Below, piece after piece: positions 25,701-39,789 of a stretch of DNA of 64,000 nt. The position numbers were made by a program, and so were the translations under genes. Position 1 is the first letter of the stretch; each line of letters starts with the position of its first letter. The notes below the pieces were generated by a model. The model was not told the origin of the DNA. It saw nothing but the letters and a program-made list of their open reading frames with translations, and did not search any database. Origin of the DNA: Haemaphysalis longicornis (Eukaryota; Arthropoda; Arachnida; Ixodida; Ixodidae); assembly GCA_013339765.2 (NCBI GenBank), contig CM023449.1, forward strand, positions 109,919,849 to 109,983,848, in the 5' to 3' direction.

Positions 25701-25870
25701 AGAGGCTTCACAGTACGGCAACAAATTTGGCTGACGATTACGATATTCCTTAATGCGAAATGTGTGTGCAGGGACAAGTGCGGTCTTCTGGGTGACGGCG
25801 CATACCTGCTGAGTCTCGCGAAGTGATCGCACATCAGCAAACACGAAAAGCACCGCGATATACTCTTGCG
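22769..25870. other. no gene recognised
   Basis: AT-rich, with open frames under 95 codons and no recognised domain, repeat or RNA gene. Confidence 0.45.
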
Positions 25871-26090
25871 TTGCCTTGTAGCGCGTCACTGCGGGGGACC
25901 ACGTATCGCACCTTCCGCCATACATTCATCCCCTGGTTTAGTGCTTGCTCTATCTTCCCCCGGCCTCTTTGGTCTCCCTATTACCTCGTAGCGCGTCGCC
26001 GCCGGTGAGAACGTCTCGCGCCTTCTCGGCGTACCACCCTCCTTCTCACACTTTCGTTGTACTTTCCTTTTCGGGTTTCCTGCTTTGGTG
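25871..26090. repeat. two-unit tandem repeat, 110-bp period
   Basis: GTAGCGCGTC occurs at 25,878 and 25,988. It is followed in both units by similar GC-rich sequence (CACTGCGGGGGACCACGTAT / GCCGCCGGTGAGAACGTCTC) and then a pyrimidine-rich half. The units are diverged. It ends about 170 bp before the SINE at 26,262. Confidence 0.6.
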
Positions 26091-26261
26091 TATCTGGTTT
26101 GTCTTCTTCCTCCCCTTTGTCCGCTGGGTTAGACCAGAGACCTCGGGGCCGTGAAACCGCAGGAGCGGGCTCGTAAGTGCTGCGCACAAAAAGACATTGG
26201 ATGGCAGCGTTCTTCTCTGCCACCGACGAACTCCGATTGCTCGCAAACTTCTTCGAGCTGA

Positions 26262-26511
26262 GCCACCCGCTGTGGTGGCTCAGTGGATAAAGCATTCTGC
26301 TGCTCAGCACGAGGACGCGGGTTCGATTCCCAGCCACGGTGACTACTTTTCTGATGCTGGGAAAAAGCAAACACGCCTGTGTGTTCGAGATTTGGCCTGC
26401 CTTTTAAAAATCCCCAAGTGGTCAAATTCAATCCGGAGCCCTCCACTACGGTGCGCCTCGTCGCTTGTGAAGCGTCGGCGCGTTAAATCCCACAATCAAT
26501 CAATCAATCTG
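26262..26511 (+). mobile_element. tRNA-derived SINE, Ruka-like
   Basis: The head is tRNA-like, with a pol III A box (TGGCTCAGTGG, about 26,274) and B box (GGTTCGATTCC, about 26,321). The body contains CCCCAAGTGGTCAAATTC and GGAGCCCTCCACTACGG, which I recall as conserved in the tick SINE Ruka. It closes with GCGTTAAATCCCAC and an (AATC)n tail. At about 250 bp it is near full length. It would be transcribed by RNA polymerase III and mobilised by a LINE. A target-site duplication was not evident. Confidence 0.85.
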
Positions 26512-27944
26512 GATGAAGACGGAGACCGGCCGATACATTTTTCGAGACACGGCGTTTCATTGACAACGTTCTGTTACGAATCAGCTGTGGAGTGCCTGTT
26601 ATTGGCCTCCAATACGTGTTTTCGCGCGACCATGTCTTCACCTGTGTGAAAAATCCTTGGCAAACGGCAACAAATGAACAAAACAGCGCGGAGCGTCAAA
26701 AAAGAGTGGAAGGTGGGCATATGAAGTGGAAGAAAAAGGTTACGGTAGATGATGAATGGGAGGGCCGAGTGAACTGACTTTGTCACGTAGAGGTATCACG
26801 CAACTGAAATTCCGGTGCTCGCTTATTCTTAAAAGCATGCATCTGAACCATGATGCGGGACGTTTATATTCCTAGTCCCATGTCGAAAGAACTACGGCTA
26901 TAACATATGAAATTGCAATCACATTTATATGGGAAGTGTTGAATGACTCAGTGGGTCTTTAGGAATAATTTACAATGTGAGTACAAAATTTCCTGTGCGC
27001 ATTCCAACAACTAGTTCTTAATTAGTGTATATGACACTACCCTTCGTAATTGGTAGAAGTTATGGTTTCTTCAACTTACAATGCTGAAGTCTACGTTACC
27101 CTGCGGGGTAAAAAAAGCAGAAAGCGGCGTGGCTTCAAGGTTGAATTCATTATCAGAAATGTGTTTGGAAAGGCCTGTAGGGAGAAATTCTGTTTTCGCT
27201 TCAGTTTTAGTTTACTTTGTTATCTTTATAGCGCACCGCTGCATAGTGAACTTCTGTTGCCATTTCGCCTCTTCATTCTTATCGCGTATCATTCATTTGT
27301 GAGCAACATGCCTTTAAGAAAGGCGAAGCTGAATAATATGGGCGTCCGTGATTATCATCATTGCAGCCATGGCCATCATCTTTATTGTTTTCTCATCAAG
27401 GCGATCGAAGCTTGTTGAATCGCTTGTCGTACGGACTCATTTATTCTCTTGGAATTTCTTTATATTCCCCGTGCAGCACGTTACGTGGCTGGTCCTGCGG
27501 CGAGGTGTGTTTCATCAGTATCGAAACCCTCAGTGGGACCGCGATAAACCTGCTCTCAAGCGGAATAGCAAAAACAGGAAATTGGCGCCTTTGGTTCATC
27601 AGCGTTGCGAAACGTACGTTGCCTGCCCTGAGGGGTGGCACAATTTGCAGGGCCATCGTTGCTACCATCGAACGAGCTCCGGTGAGGCAAGCATAATTGG
27701 CGGACCCGAGAGGACGGAATGGTTGGCTGATCTCAGGTGAGGTCCTCTCGTTAACGGTGCAATTCTGAGCACGGGTGCGGATGCAGTGTCTGCTCGTAGG
27801 CTTGCACAACCAACCTTGTGGCGTTGGCAGCTTCGCAGTTTCTAACGAACCCTTGCGACACGACTGATGTGCGACAATTGAGTGAAATAAATCTGGCCCC
27901 TCAGCACCAGCATCATTTTTCCTGTGGTGTATCAGGAGTTGTAT
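26512..27944. other. no gene recognised
   Basis: Open frames of 122-130 codons on both strands (27,050-27,809) have no recognisable domain and overlap each other, so I do not call a gene. The left edge of the inverted LINE segment must lie somewhere before 27,945. Confidence 0.4.
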
Positions 27945-28790
27945 TCATAGAGATTGCTTCCCGCCCGAATGTGTGATACTCCGTGCGGAGGGATTGAATA
28001 TCTTGTTGTTTCGGATTTTCTTGTGAATATTCCGGATGTCCTGGTTTATGGAAGCAAGCTGCTTAGCTAGGTCTGTAAACATTCTTTCGATCTGCGGTGG
28101 TGGCGACGGCGGCTGGGTATGTTTCTGGGGGTTGAAGTATGCAGTTCGGGTGTGTGAGTCGGGGGGTTAGGTTTTTGCATTTTTCGGTGACTACAGTTTG
28201 GTTGCGCTCAAGGGCATCGAGACGAGCATAGAGTGATGCTATTAATGCATTTTGTTGGTCCAGAATTCGGGTAAGATGCTTACATTCTATGCAGGGGGTT
28301 GTATTCTGGGACTGTTGTGGAGGCGCGGAAGAAAGGGAATAAGTTTTAGCTGTGGTAGAAACCCGTTGGGCCCAGCTTACTTGTTTTGGCCGGGTCAGCT
28401 GGATGTCGGGTGACAGCTTCGGATACTGGGACTGCGTTCATGGTTTGCTTCGAGAATGGCTGCGTCTTCTTGACGAAGTAGTCGTTGAACGGTCCCGTCT
28501 ACCCCCACGAACCGGGATGGAGACTCGGTCTGTATCAGGAGTGCTGCCCGTGCTTGTCTGAGCCGCCTTTGGAGAGAATAAATGGTTCGACATAACGCTT
28601 TGAGCAGCCTTCTGCCCCCGAAAGGTGGGCACCACCGCAGAGGTCGCAGGTGGGCTACCACGTCTGGTTTAGCTGAGGCTGCTTCCCTCGACCACAGCAA
28701 TGACCTCGGCCCCATCCGACAAGACAGAACTTTAATAGGCTCCTTCAGGAACCACACCCGTGCCGTCCCATACGCCTGAAACACCGACAG
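27945..28790 (-). pseudogene. LINE ORF1 (gag-like), inverted 5' segment
   Basis: On the minus strand, a zinc knuckle CDLCGGAHLSGAEGC (about 28,605-28,648) is followed by KRYVEPFIL. After a frameshift comes a coiled-coil-like tail with CIECKHLTRILDQQNALIAS (about 28,235-28,295), then FTDLAKQLASINQDIRNIHK, and a stop at 27,945-27,947. A zinc knuckle, a Ser/Arg-rich linker and a helical C-terminus are typical of I-clade ORF1 in ticks. The N-terminal part is absent. It lies head to head with the ORF2 at 28,830 (+), which I infer belongs to the same insertion. Confidence 0.7.
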
Positions 28791-28829
28791 GACCATCTCT
28801 GCCTCGTTACCTGATGAACCGGAAGCAAC

Positions 28830-31800
28830 TTTATCCCAGTTCTGCCACGCTCCTCCACTGGAATTGTAAAGGCCTCAAACAAAAAAGGTGCATCCCTTAC
28901 TCCATTCCTCACCACCCTTGATTCAGAACCAGTGGTCATTGCCCTACAGGAAATGAACAGTCCCATAAAAGTCCCTAAATACATCGCCTACGGTTCCTCA
29001 GACTCAACGCTCGCGCTTATTCGAAGCTTATTCGATTATCTGCTGCTAATCATGTCACCCCACAGATGGGGTACAGTCACGTCCTCACCGAGCTCTTATC
29101 TCCATCTCCTAAGAACAAGCTAAGCCTTTACATCCTCAATATCGATTGCCGCCCAACACAGAAGGTTCCCGACATTTTATCAACAATTTGTGACGCTATT
29201 AATATAGCTGGAACCAAACCGCTTCTTATTGTTGGTAATTTTAACGCTGCTCATCCTCAATGGGGTTTTCTTGACAAACCGAAACGAGGCACTCTCCTGG
29301 CGCAAGCGATTGAGGATTTTTACATCCTGCTTCTAAACCATCCCGGCTCAACAACACGAATGGGAAACAGGACAGCCAGGGACACTTCCCCATACCTGTC
29401 TTTATTACTGGGCACCCTATATTTGTTATGGTCATCCACTGGCGAGAATCTTGGATCCGACCATGATATTACGGAACTTACAATTCGTAATCTCGATTAC
29501 AACGTCAAGGCAGGAGTCGTCCGTCTCATTACCTGAGATGTGTTCCACAACGCCAATTCCTCTCGTCCTATAGAGCCTAACCAACCTTTATCCGACTGAA
29601 TCAATGACATTACTGAAACAGTCTGGGTAAACACAAAATCCATAATCACTTCCTTCCAGACCCCCAGCGTGGATGCTAAACTTCTCCACTTCTGGGAGGC
29701 CTGTAGGAGCCTCACAAAGCGATGGAAACGGCAAAGAGGGAACCGCAAGCTCTGGCTCAGAATTGCAGCGCTTAATAAAGAAGCAACTGAATACGCCATT
29801 CACCTATGCAAAAAGAATTGGTTTCAATTATTTGACAGCCTCCAGGGTACCCTTACCACTTGCAAGAAATGGTATTTACTTAGGCACCTCATTAATCCGC
29901 GTTCAAGCAACAGCGAGACCCAACGCAATGTCACCCAGACCCTCAGCTCCTTTAACGGATCTCCCCAAGATTTCATCCAAAAACTCACGGCTAAATATTT
30001 GAACACCACTCACCACTTCAACCAACCTCCTTTAACGGTCTCAACAAACAGTGAGTTAGATAAGGACTTCAACTATACGAAATGAAAGCAGCTTTGTTCG
30101 AATGCAACAAAAATAGCGCCACGGGACCAGACCAAGCCACTTACCGCCTTCTTGGCAACCTGGACGGCAGTTCGCTGGATCACCTTCTATGCCACATCAA
30201 TTCGCACTGGAGCTCACGTCACCTCCCTCGCCAGTGGAAGACTGCTGAAATATGATTCCTCTCCAAGCCAAATAAGTCCCCTCATCTTGATAACCTAAGA
30301 CCGATCTCTCTGACCTCCTGTGTGGGCACGTTAGTGAAAAGAATGGTACTGAAGCGCCTCTAACCCTTTTTTGAAGAAAAAGGCCTTATTCCCGACACCA
30401 TGTATGGCTTCAGCGAGCATTAGGTACACAAGATATTCTCCTTCATGTTAAACAGGATGTCCTTGCTCCAGCGACTCGTTGGTCCCCTCGGGCCATTGCT
30501 GCCTTGGACCTAAAAGGGGCCTTTTATAATAATATTGGCATTCCTCCATTTTCTCCCGCCTCAATCAATCAGGCTGTGGCCACCGTACTTACTCATACAT
30601 TGCAGATTTTCTTGCTCATCAGGAACCTATGATTCGTGTAGGTGACGTTAAATTCCAATCTATTGCTTCGGGGGATCAGGGCACACTTTAAGGTACAGTT
30701 CTTTCTCAACTGCTTTTCAATCTCGTCATCCTGGATTTGCCTCAGAAACTTGACGCCATTCCTCGCATACATCACGTACTTTACGCAGATGATATCACCA
30801 TATGGACAGACACAGACTTCATGGGAAACATCCAAGACTACCTTCAACAGACTACCGACGTTGTTCATAACTATGCCTCCTCCGTGGGGCTTCGATCTTC
30901 CCCCCGAAAATCTCACCTTGTCGTCATCTGTAAACATCCACCTGCTTTACAGAAAGAACCAGTCTGCATGCACCTTGATGGTCATATTATACGGCCCGGC
31001 TCCTAAGATTATAGGCGTCACCATCCAGGCCAATACACGCATCAATAAAACTTTATCTAAGCTCTCCAAGGCTTTTAACCAAGTCTTCCACATGCTTCGA
31101 CGAGTTTTTAATCACCGCCGTAGCATGAAGGAAAAATACATGGTCCGACTGGGCCAGTTTCTCCTTATCTCACGTGTCACGTATGTCGCACCGCACCTTA
31201 TCCTCACCAAAAGTGACACGGACACCATTGACCGGCTTGTACGAAAGCATTCAAACAAGTGCTTAACCTTCCTAGGAACACCTCCACGGCCCGTCTTTTA
31301 CAACTGGGCGTCCACAACACGGTGTCAAAACTTATTGAAAGCCATTTATTTAATCAACGTATCCGTCTCACCCAAACACCTGCGGGCTTAGCCCTCTGAA
31401 AAGTCTTCACGGCCCATGCCAATTCACTGCCTCTCAGCCCCTCCTTCATAACTGGAGAAGTGTTATCCGGGTTCGCCCCTTGCCAAAAAATATGCACCGG
31501 GACCTACAACCCGGCCGCCGAAAAGCGCAAAGTCAAGCACACGAGACCATCTATGGAAAGCGTGCAGATGTCTCTTACACGGACGCTAGCACCTACCCCA
31601 ACGGACAGCATCAAGTAGCCGTAGTCACCACCAAGACCACCCTCGTAGCTTCTGCAACAATCGAGACTTCGTCAACATCGATTGCCGAAGAGTTCGCCAT
31701 CGCATTAGTCCTCATTCATACGAATAACCCCATGATTATCACAGATTCTCAAGCAGCCTGCAGAAGCTTTTGAGCCGGAAGGGTGGCCCGCTAAACTTTC

Positions 31801-32328
31801 AAACTACTTACTCAGCATCAACCCTGCCGGAAAGTCACCCTCATTTGGACTCCTGCCCAATCCTCACCCGACGGGCAATAACTTTCCTCACCAGCAAGCC
31901 TGCGCCCTGTCCCTCCAGGCTACTGAGGAAACCGCACCGGCCGTCCCTCTACTGACTTTTGAAGATATCACTAAATATTACCGGTTCGAACGACAGAACT
32001 TCCCTCCTCCACATCCTAAACTCTCAAAGAAGAAGAATCCCTACTTCGCCGACTGCACAGCAATACCTTCCCTCACCCAGTTCGCCTCCATGGCATGTTT
32101 ACAATGCAACTTCCGGCCAAATGCAAGTTCTGCTTACAACCCGGTACTCTTCCTCACATCATATTAGAGTGCAAGCACAACCCCAAACTCCTCCCTCTTC
32201 CATCCCCCTTTCCTTGCCCTGAGCTGTGGGAGAACCTGTTGACCAGCAGTGACCTGGACGACCAGAAACCTTTGGCCTCCAGAGCAAGGGCTGGTGGCTC
32301 ATCACATGGCTTCCTGGTTGACTACTGA
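28830..32328 (+). pseudogene. LINE ORF2: endonuclease, RT, RNase H (decayed)
   Basis: The endonuclease begins with LLHWNCKGLKQK (about 28,851) and continues with VIALQE, LLIVGNFNAAHPQWGF (about 29,225-29,272) and LGSDHDITEL. RT motifs follow in shifting frames: GPDQATYRLLGNLD (about 30,125), LRPISLTSC (about 30,297), ALDLKGAFYNN (about 30,503) and the catalytic YADD in HVLYADDITIW (about 30,773-30,805). RNase H gives SYTDASTYPNG (about 31,573), IAEEFAIAL and ITDSQAA. The C-terminal zinc motif CKFCLQPGTLPHIILEC (about 32,118) closes it. At least six stops or frameshifts break it, so it is inactive. Length and domain order match an I-clade ORF2. Confidence 0.88.
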
Positions 32329-32380
32329 GTTGACTACTCCTCCTACACCGAAATTCAGAGGATTAACCATTCGAAGGGTT

Positions 32381-32776
32381 CGATAATAATTTCAGGTTTT
32401 CTACGAAAGCATGATTGTACGAGCGCCAGAAAATAGCTGTTCGCGTAGGACACACCAAATCAGGATGCAAGAAACCATACCTGAGTGTTATCTATAGCTT
32501 CCAGCGTACTTTGTCTGACCATTCCCTGCACATCGCAGCACGCGTTCGTCAAGGGTATATCAGACATGTGGTGTTCTGGTAATATTTTCAGGTTTTCTAC
32601 GGGAAGCATGATTGTCCAACCGCCACAAAACAGTTGTTCGCGTACAGGCCCCACAAAACAGGATGCAAGAAGCCATATGTGGGTGTTGTCTCTAACTTCA
32701 AGCGTTATCTGTGCCCGACCGTTCCCTACACACCTCAGCGTGTCTTCGTCATATGTATATCAGAAGTGTGGTGTTC
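32381..32776. repeat. 196-bp tandem duplication
   Basis: Two units start at about 32,381 and 32,577. TTCAGGTTTTCTACG occurs at 32,391 and 32,587. Later matches are GAAGCATGATTGT, GTTCGCGTA, AGGATGCAAGAA.CCATA and GTGTGGTGTTCT. Units are ~80% identical by eye. It begins ~50 bp after the LINE ORF2 and may involve its 3' UTR. No coding function is apparent. Confidence 0.8.
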
Positions 32777-33269
32777 TCATGAACGTTTAAGCAGTGTAAG
32801 ATAGTCTGAATCCAAGGACGTCTTTTTGTTGAACTTTTCAACTGCCATATTGGCTTAGAGTTCACAATGGAGGATGACGACAGTCATAAATAAATGAAGG
32901 CAAACTTGCCCCTGTTAACGAGACGCTGATATGCCTCATGACTAATGTGGTTTTGCTGGCGATCTAAATGCGCCGTTTCCCGTTGAACCAAATGGGGCCA
33001 CAATGCCTTGCTTTCAAGGTGGCTGTATCTCTTCCCGCTGGTGTTTAGTGTGGTGATCCGGAGCATCAATGTCGCCTATTAAAAGTGTTTGGGCTTAGTA
33101 TGCTCCCAATACGTATATGCAACAATTGTTGTCCTGCCGTTTGAATGGGACTGCTCTAAAACAATAGATCAGGCAGGCTTCTGAAATCTGTATCGGACGT
33201 GCTTGCGTCGCGAACAAAAAATGGTCAGGGAGAATTCCCATCTTAAGGTGAAATATAAATGCAGGTAAG
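32777..33269. other. no gene recognised
   Basis: Only short open frames. It lies between the tandem duplication and the 3' end of the CR1-like LINE. Confidence 0.45.
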
Positions 33270-36200
33270 AAGGATTTTTTATTTGATTTGATTTCATTTT
33301 TATTTCTTGGAAAAACCAAGGGGAGGCTGAGACTAAAGGTGAACGTGGCCTGACAGAGGCCTCAGCCACCCGATTTACAGCGTACATACAAACACGTCTG
33401 TTCACAAATTTAAGCATGATAGCACAATCATAATAGACAAATAGCACAAAGCAAAGTCATCACTACACTTCATATGTATTATACAAAGCATAGGTCTCAA
33501 ATTCAAAAAGGCATCACAATGTACACATAAACGCAGTAATTCGTACTCATGAACCTTCATCAGTTACACTACTATATCACAAATATGTATTATTATATTT
33601 TTGTTTGTAATTGTTTTTAATTTCTACAGTTAGGGGAACATGTTGACATATACTTCGAACCCTTAATTATATATCAGTATTGCGAGCGTTTTGCTTAAGT
33701 GTCACTTCTTTGACCTGTTTTTTAAACGTAAGTTCACTGGCGTCGAAGTTTATTTTTCTCCTAATTTATTTAATATTTCAGTTGACTGGTACAGGAAAGA
33801 TTGCTCACCATAGCTCGTTCTTACTTTTGGAGTGTGCCGTATTGTATGCCTGAGATGGTAGCCAGAAGATTTATTGTTAACTTGATTGTGGGTCTTTTGC
33901 TTATAAATGGTGTGCAGAACCTTCATGTAATAGATTTGGTCAGCTCGAAGCATTGAATATTCAGTAAATAAAGGACTTGTCCTCAAATCTGCGTAAGAGC
34001 CACGATAATCTTAAGATATGCGCAAAATTCTTTTTTGCAATACAAAGAGCCTGTTATAATTAGTTTTAGTTGTGGTCCCCCACACCAAAATCCCGTAGCA
34101 TAGTTTCGAATAAATGAGAGCATTGTATAAGTTTTGTTTCAACCATAGTGGTATCAAATGGCCGATTCTATATATGAGACCTATACTTTTAGAGAGTTCG
34201 GTGGACAGGTGAGCAATATGCGTATTCCACGAAAGTTATTCTTGAAACCAAACACCTAAGAACTTCTGTTCTGTCACTCGTTTAAATTGGTTCTTCTGAA
34301 CATAATGGGATTTCTTTCTCGACATTTTTATTGTACGGCCTAAATATCATGTAAGTCGTCTTTGTAGCGTTAAGTTGCAATTTATTATCTAATAACCAAT
34401 TTGATAATTGTTCCAAGTAAACATTTACCATTGAGTGAAGTTTAATTATATTATCAGATGTGAAGAAAACGTTAGTGTCATCCGCATACATTACAAGTTC
34501 TTGTGGACCATTTTATATTTACGACGTCATTTACATCAACTATAAACAGTAACGGGCCTAACTTGGAGCCTTACGGGACACCTTGTTTAAGCTCTAATAT
34601 GTCTGATGCAATGGAGTTTAGTTGAACAAACTGCTTTCTTTGAGTCAAATAGCTTTTTAAAAGGTTACCTGCCACGCCACGTATTCCATACCTCTCCAAT
34701 TTATTTAGCAAAATATTATGATCTATCGAATCAAATTTTTTTAGGGTCTAAAAACAGTCCAATTGTGAACTGCCTGTTTTCAATGTTTGCAATTATTTTA
34801 TCTTAATGTACAGTAATGCTTGCTCTGTTGATTTAGATTTTTGGAAACCATATTGATACTTGGAAATTACATTGCGTTTAAGAAAGAAAGTCGATAGTCT
34901 ATTTATAGATTACTCCCAAAAATACCTTGGAAAAAACTGTCAGGACAGATTTGGTCTGTAATTTGATACATTGTCATGTGCTCCCCCTTTATGAATCGGC
35001 GTCACTCTAGCAACTTTAAGTTCCTCAGGAAAAACACCGGTGGACAGACATAGATTAATAATGTACGCTAACACGTCACTTAGTTCTAGTGCCACGCGTT
35101 AATCACACTAATAAAAAACCCGTCAACTCCTGCCGCTGCATAATTATTTATTTTTCCGATAAGGTCCCGTACTTCGGTATCGTTCGTAGGTTCAAAAAAG
35201 ATAGAGCTGGACAATCGTGGAATGCCAGTCGCGCCCCCGCCACCGCCGTTATCCGTGTGTGTTTATTGCGCACCAGCATAAATAAAATGGGCATTCATAC
35301 AGTTGGCTAGCTGAAGGCTCTCTACCGGCTCTCCATTTAAATGCGTGAATTGCGGCTGCGTTATTGTTTTTCTACTTGTTATTTTGTTAACAGTGTCCCA
35401 GACTTTCTTAGGCTGGCCTTGTATGCAGAAAAATAGCCGTTCGCAATATTTCCTTTTCGCTCTCTTTAAATCGCTCTGTAGCTTGTTTCTAAACTTTTTG
35501 TATGCCTTGCGTATTTAGGGATACTTCATTTTATAAAATTGTGTAACATAGCATTTTTCTTTTTTAAGCGTTTATACAGATTTGGATCCACCCAGGTTTC
35601 TCGCACCTATTTGGTTTTTTTACTTGCAGGTTGTAGAGGAAAGGCTGCATCTAGCATTCTCCTATGGACTGCAGGAAAACAGTACAAGCGATATTCGCAT
35701 CGCTCACCCGATAGACAATTTCCCAATCTAACGATTCCACTAGTTCTCGGAAATGTTCGATTGTGCGATTGTTGATCTTACGGAAAAAGCGCGGTTGAGG
35801 GGATAGATCACCTATAACAGAATGAGTCTCGATAAAAAAGAAAACTCGAAAATGATCACTGATATCCACAGTATAAACTCCTGTCGATATATCACAATCA
35901 CAAAAATTCGATATACAGACATCCAAAAGTGTGGCACTGTTGTGTCAATTCTAGTTGGTAGCATTATGTGATTAACACAACCATGACAAGATAACAAGGT
36001 TTTCAGTTCAAGAGACGCTCCTTCTTCCAAGGTCATATCGATGTTCAAATTACCCATTATAGTGCAAGATTCATTGCGTGAACAAGCATATGTCAATAAC
36101 CGCTTCAAAAGGTGTGAAATGTTCTTTTGTTACCCGCAGGAGGTCTATAGATTACACACATAGTCATTTTCCATACGTGAAAAGCCAAGAATTCGAAATC

Positions 36201-36400
36201 ATCGGTGATTTCCGAAAATTCTGAAATACCCATGAAAATAATGGTGTTTTTTTGTATACACTGACGCCTCCACCTCTTTTCTTTTCATTTTCAAATTGTT
36301 CCCCGTATTGTTCATGCTGGTCAACTCGCAAGTGTTGAGTTATGCATCCCATTTTAGCGCACGCCGAATAACATAAACCCTACCTGCGGATGGAGCAAAA
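33270..36400 (-). mobile_element. CR1-like LINE (decayed, minus strand)
   Basis: The minus strand holds endonuclease and RT remnants (see the ORF2 entry) and ends in a 3' UTR with a self-complementary segment (GGCTGAG near 33,325, CTCAGCC near 33,361), then AAGAAATAAAAATG and an (AATCA)-rich tail near 33,275-33,300. An oligonucleotide tail rather than poly-A, with no RNase H domain, fits the CR1 group. The 5' end is not defined; the last coding motif is near 36,352. Heavily mutated, so an old insertion. Confidence 0.8.
33750..36352 (-). pseudogene. CR1-like ORF2: endonuclease and RT remnants
   Basis: Read from 36,352 leftward: endonuclease pieces KKRGGGVSVY (about 36,280), TIMGNLNIDM (about 36,060), LSCHGCVNHIMLPTR, and LDVCISN...VDISDHFRVFFFIE (about 35,925-35,820). 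An RT linker follows (ERLFFCIQGQPKKVWDTVNK, about 35,430), then RT pieces such as INNYAAAGVDGF (about 35,145), QGVP.GSKLGPLLFI (about 34,570), the YADD box in MYADDTNVFF (34,491-34,462) with LNATKTTYMIF, and a C-terminus SPLFTEYSMLRADQIYYMKVL (33,980 leftward). Frame changes and stops are frequent. No RNase H was seen. Clade assignment rests on recalled CR1 motifs. Confidence 0.82.
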
Positions 36401-36780
36401 CACCATAGTAGCTAACCAAAGAACGTATGTGACCAACGCCACTTCTCACCTGCCATTTTCAACAGTCTTTACCGTATAAAGAGACCATCTCATTGGCTAT
36501 GCAAGGGATTTTTATACGTCATTGAATGTGGAACTAGCAGACTCAAGCCAAATTTACGCCAGGCGGAAATGCACTGCTCTCTTCAGCGGTTACGTTCTTC
36601 TCACCGCCATTGTTTCTCGCTTGACCAAGCGGCATGCCTCTCCCTGAGGTAAGGACAAGCCATTCTCGAGCCCTCGGCTGGAGCACTTTCTCTAATCTAG
36701 ATTTAGGGTAAGGCCGTTGTTTAAAAGTCTTTTTTTTTCAATGGAGGAAGTCTTTGTTGGGCCACCCAGAAGAAAAAAAC
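36401..36780. other. no gene recognised
   Basis: Unassigned DNA between the CR1-like LINE and the (TCTG)n array. Confidence 0.4.
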
Positions 36781-36784
36781 GGCT

Positions 36785-38645
<1,861 letters not shown>

Positions 38646-38648
38646 AAC

Positions 38649-38755
38649 CTTATTCAATCCAGTGCAGTCCAGTCCAGTCCAATCCAATCCAATCTAGTCC
38701 AGTCGGATTCAGTCCAGTCCAGTCACTGCTCCTCGCGCATGTGCAGCACGGCGGG
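38649..38755 (+). repeat. (AATCC/AGTCC)n array 1 with GC-rich motif
   Basis: A degenerate pentanucleotide array (CCAGTCCAGTCCAATCC type) runs from about 38,655 to 38,725 and is followed at once by TGCTCCTCGCGCATG and GCAGCACGG. The same order recurs at 38,957 and 40,222. Confidence 0.8.
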
Positions 38756-38956
38756 CTCCAGTAGCCACGCGAAAATGCTATCAAGCGGCTCCGGTGCAGC
38801 GTCAGACTTGGCTACAGCGCAACAGCGGCGCACAGCTGTGCACGCGGCGGCGCCAGTGCGTCTGCCGCGGCTATCACGCCACGCCTCTGGAATGCGCACA
38901 CCGGCTAATGTGCAGACTCAGTTATGTACACGCCCGTACTCCAAATGGATTGAATT

Positions 38957-39065
38957 TCCAATCCAATCCAATCCAACTCAATCCAATTGAATCCAATACA
39001 ATACAATTTAAATCCAAACCAGTTTTATCCAATACAATCCCCTGCTCCTCGCGCTGGCGCACAAC
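38957..39065 (+). repeat. (AATCC)n array 2 with GC-rich motif
   Basis: The array (CAATCCAATCC, decaying to AATACAATAC) ends at about 39,040 and is followed by CTGCTCCTCGCGCTGGCGCA. Sequence after the motif (CTACGCGAAACTGCTAA) resembles that after array 1 (CCACGCGAAAATGCTAT), so the repeated unit is ~300 bp, of which the array is only a part. Confidence 0.75.
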
Positions 39066-39785
39066 GCCCCTTCAAGGTCTACGCGAAACTGCTAAACCTC
39101 GGCCAGTGTAGCTTACGCTACAAAATACCAACCAAAACCTTTGAACAGGAGCCGTTAAAGAAGGAAACACAAAACACTGATTGGGTTTTTTTCTGGTTTT
39201 AGGGCAGAGCTGTTACCACTAGGCGCTGCGAACCTGATATGTGGATTGTAATAAATTGTCTTTTCACAACACCAGCTATTCGTGCAGAAGAAATGGGTCA
39301 TCGACACTAACATGAAACCTGGGGAGGGTCGAGGCATGCAGCGTATCGATGTATTCAGAGATTTATAAGTTTCTCTATTGCCACAGGGTGCGCGCTGATT
39401 GGGCGCGAGAGAAGCGCCGGTCGGAGGAGCAATCCAGCGCTTCTTGAGGCGGTGGCGCCCTATCTTCCGTTTAATTGGACTTAACCAATCTGCATGGCCC
39501 TTACGACACAGCTTGGGGTAGTTGCAGGGGTCAACGCGCCTGCAGTACTATGCCCGTGCCTCCCCCAGGGGGCTCGTACTCGGGGATCAACGAAGCCCCG
39601 CACTAGGTAAGTATATCGCACTTCGACCGACCACCTGACCCGATCAGGCATAGAGTAGAGAGCTGGTGTTTTTTTTAATCTAACACAAATTATAACTCGT
39701 ATACAAACAGCTTGTGGCTGTGTATCTCGACGGCTGCAGCGGACAGGAAGCAGAGTGGGAAGCCAGGCTAGTTGAAAAATGGTTC
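39066..39785. other. no gene recognised
   Basis: Unassigned DNA between the second AATCC array and the fold-back at 39,790. Short open frames have no recognisable motif. Confidence 0.4.
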
Positions 39786-39789
39786 ATTT

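Larger units (their letters stand above)
27945..32340 (+). mobile_element. I-clade LINE with inverted 5' part (twin-priming type)
   Basis: ORF1 reads leftward and ORF2 rightward from a junction near 28,790-28,830. The inverted piece ends on its left with the ORF1 stop, and the sense piece starts at the ORF2 start, so the two are contiguous in the parental order. That is the signature of twin priming. The 3' end lies shortly after 32,328; no clear poly-A or target duplication was found. Confidence 0.6.

Noticed and set aside
26262..26340. Possible tRNA gene
   Set aside because: A and B boxes are present but no cloverleaf closes, and a SINE body and AATC tail follow.
27000..27030. CAACTAGTTCTTAA match to the right end of the 1.79-kb repeats
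   Set aside because: Only ~14 bp match and the flanks do not align; probably chance.
27441..27809. 122-codon minus-strand frame next to the inverted LINE ORF1
   Set aside because: Considered as an ORF2 start in the inverted segment, but it lacks the endonuclease motifs and is overlapped by plus-strand frames of similar length.
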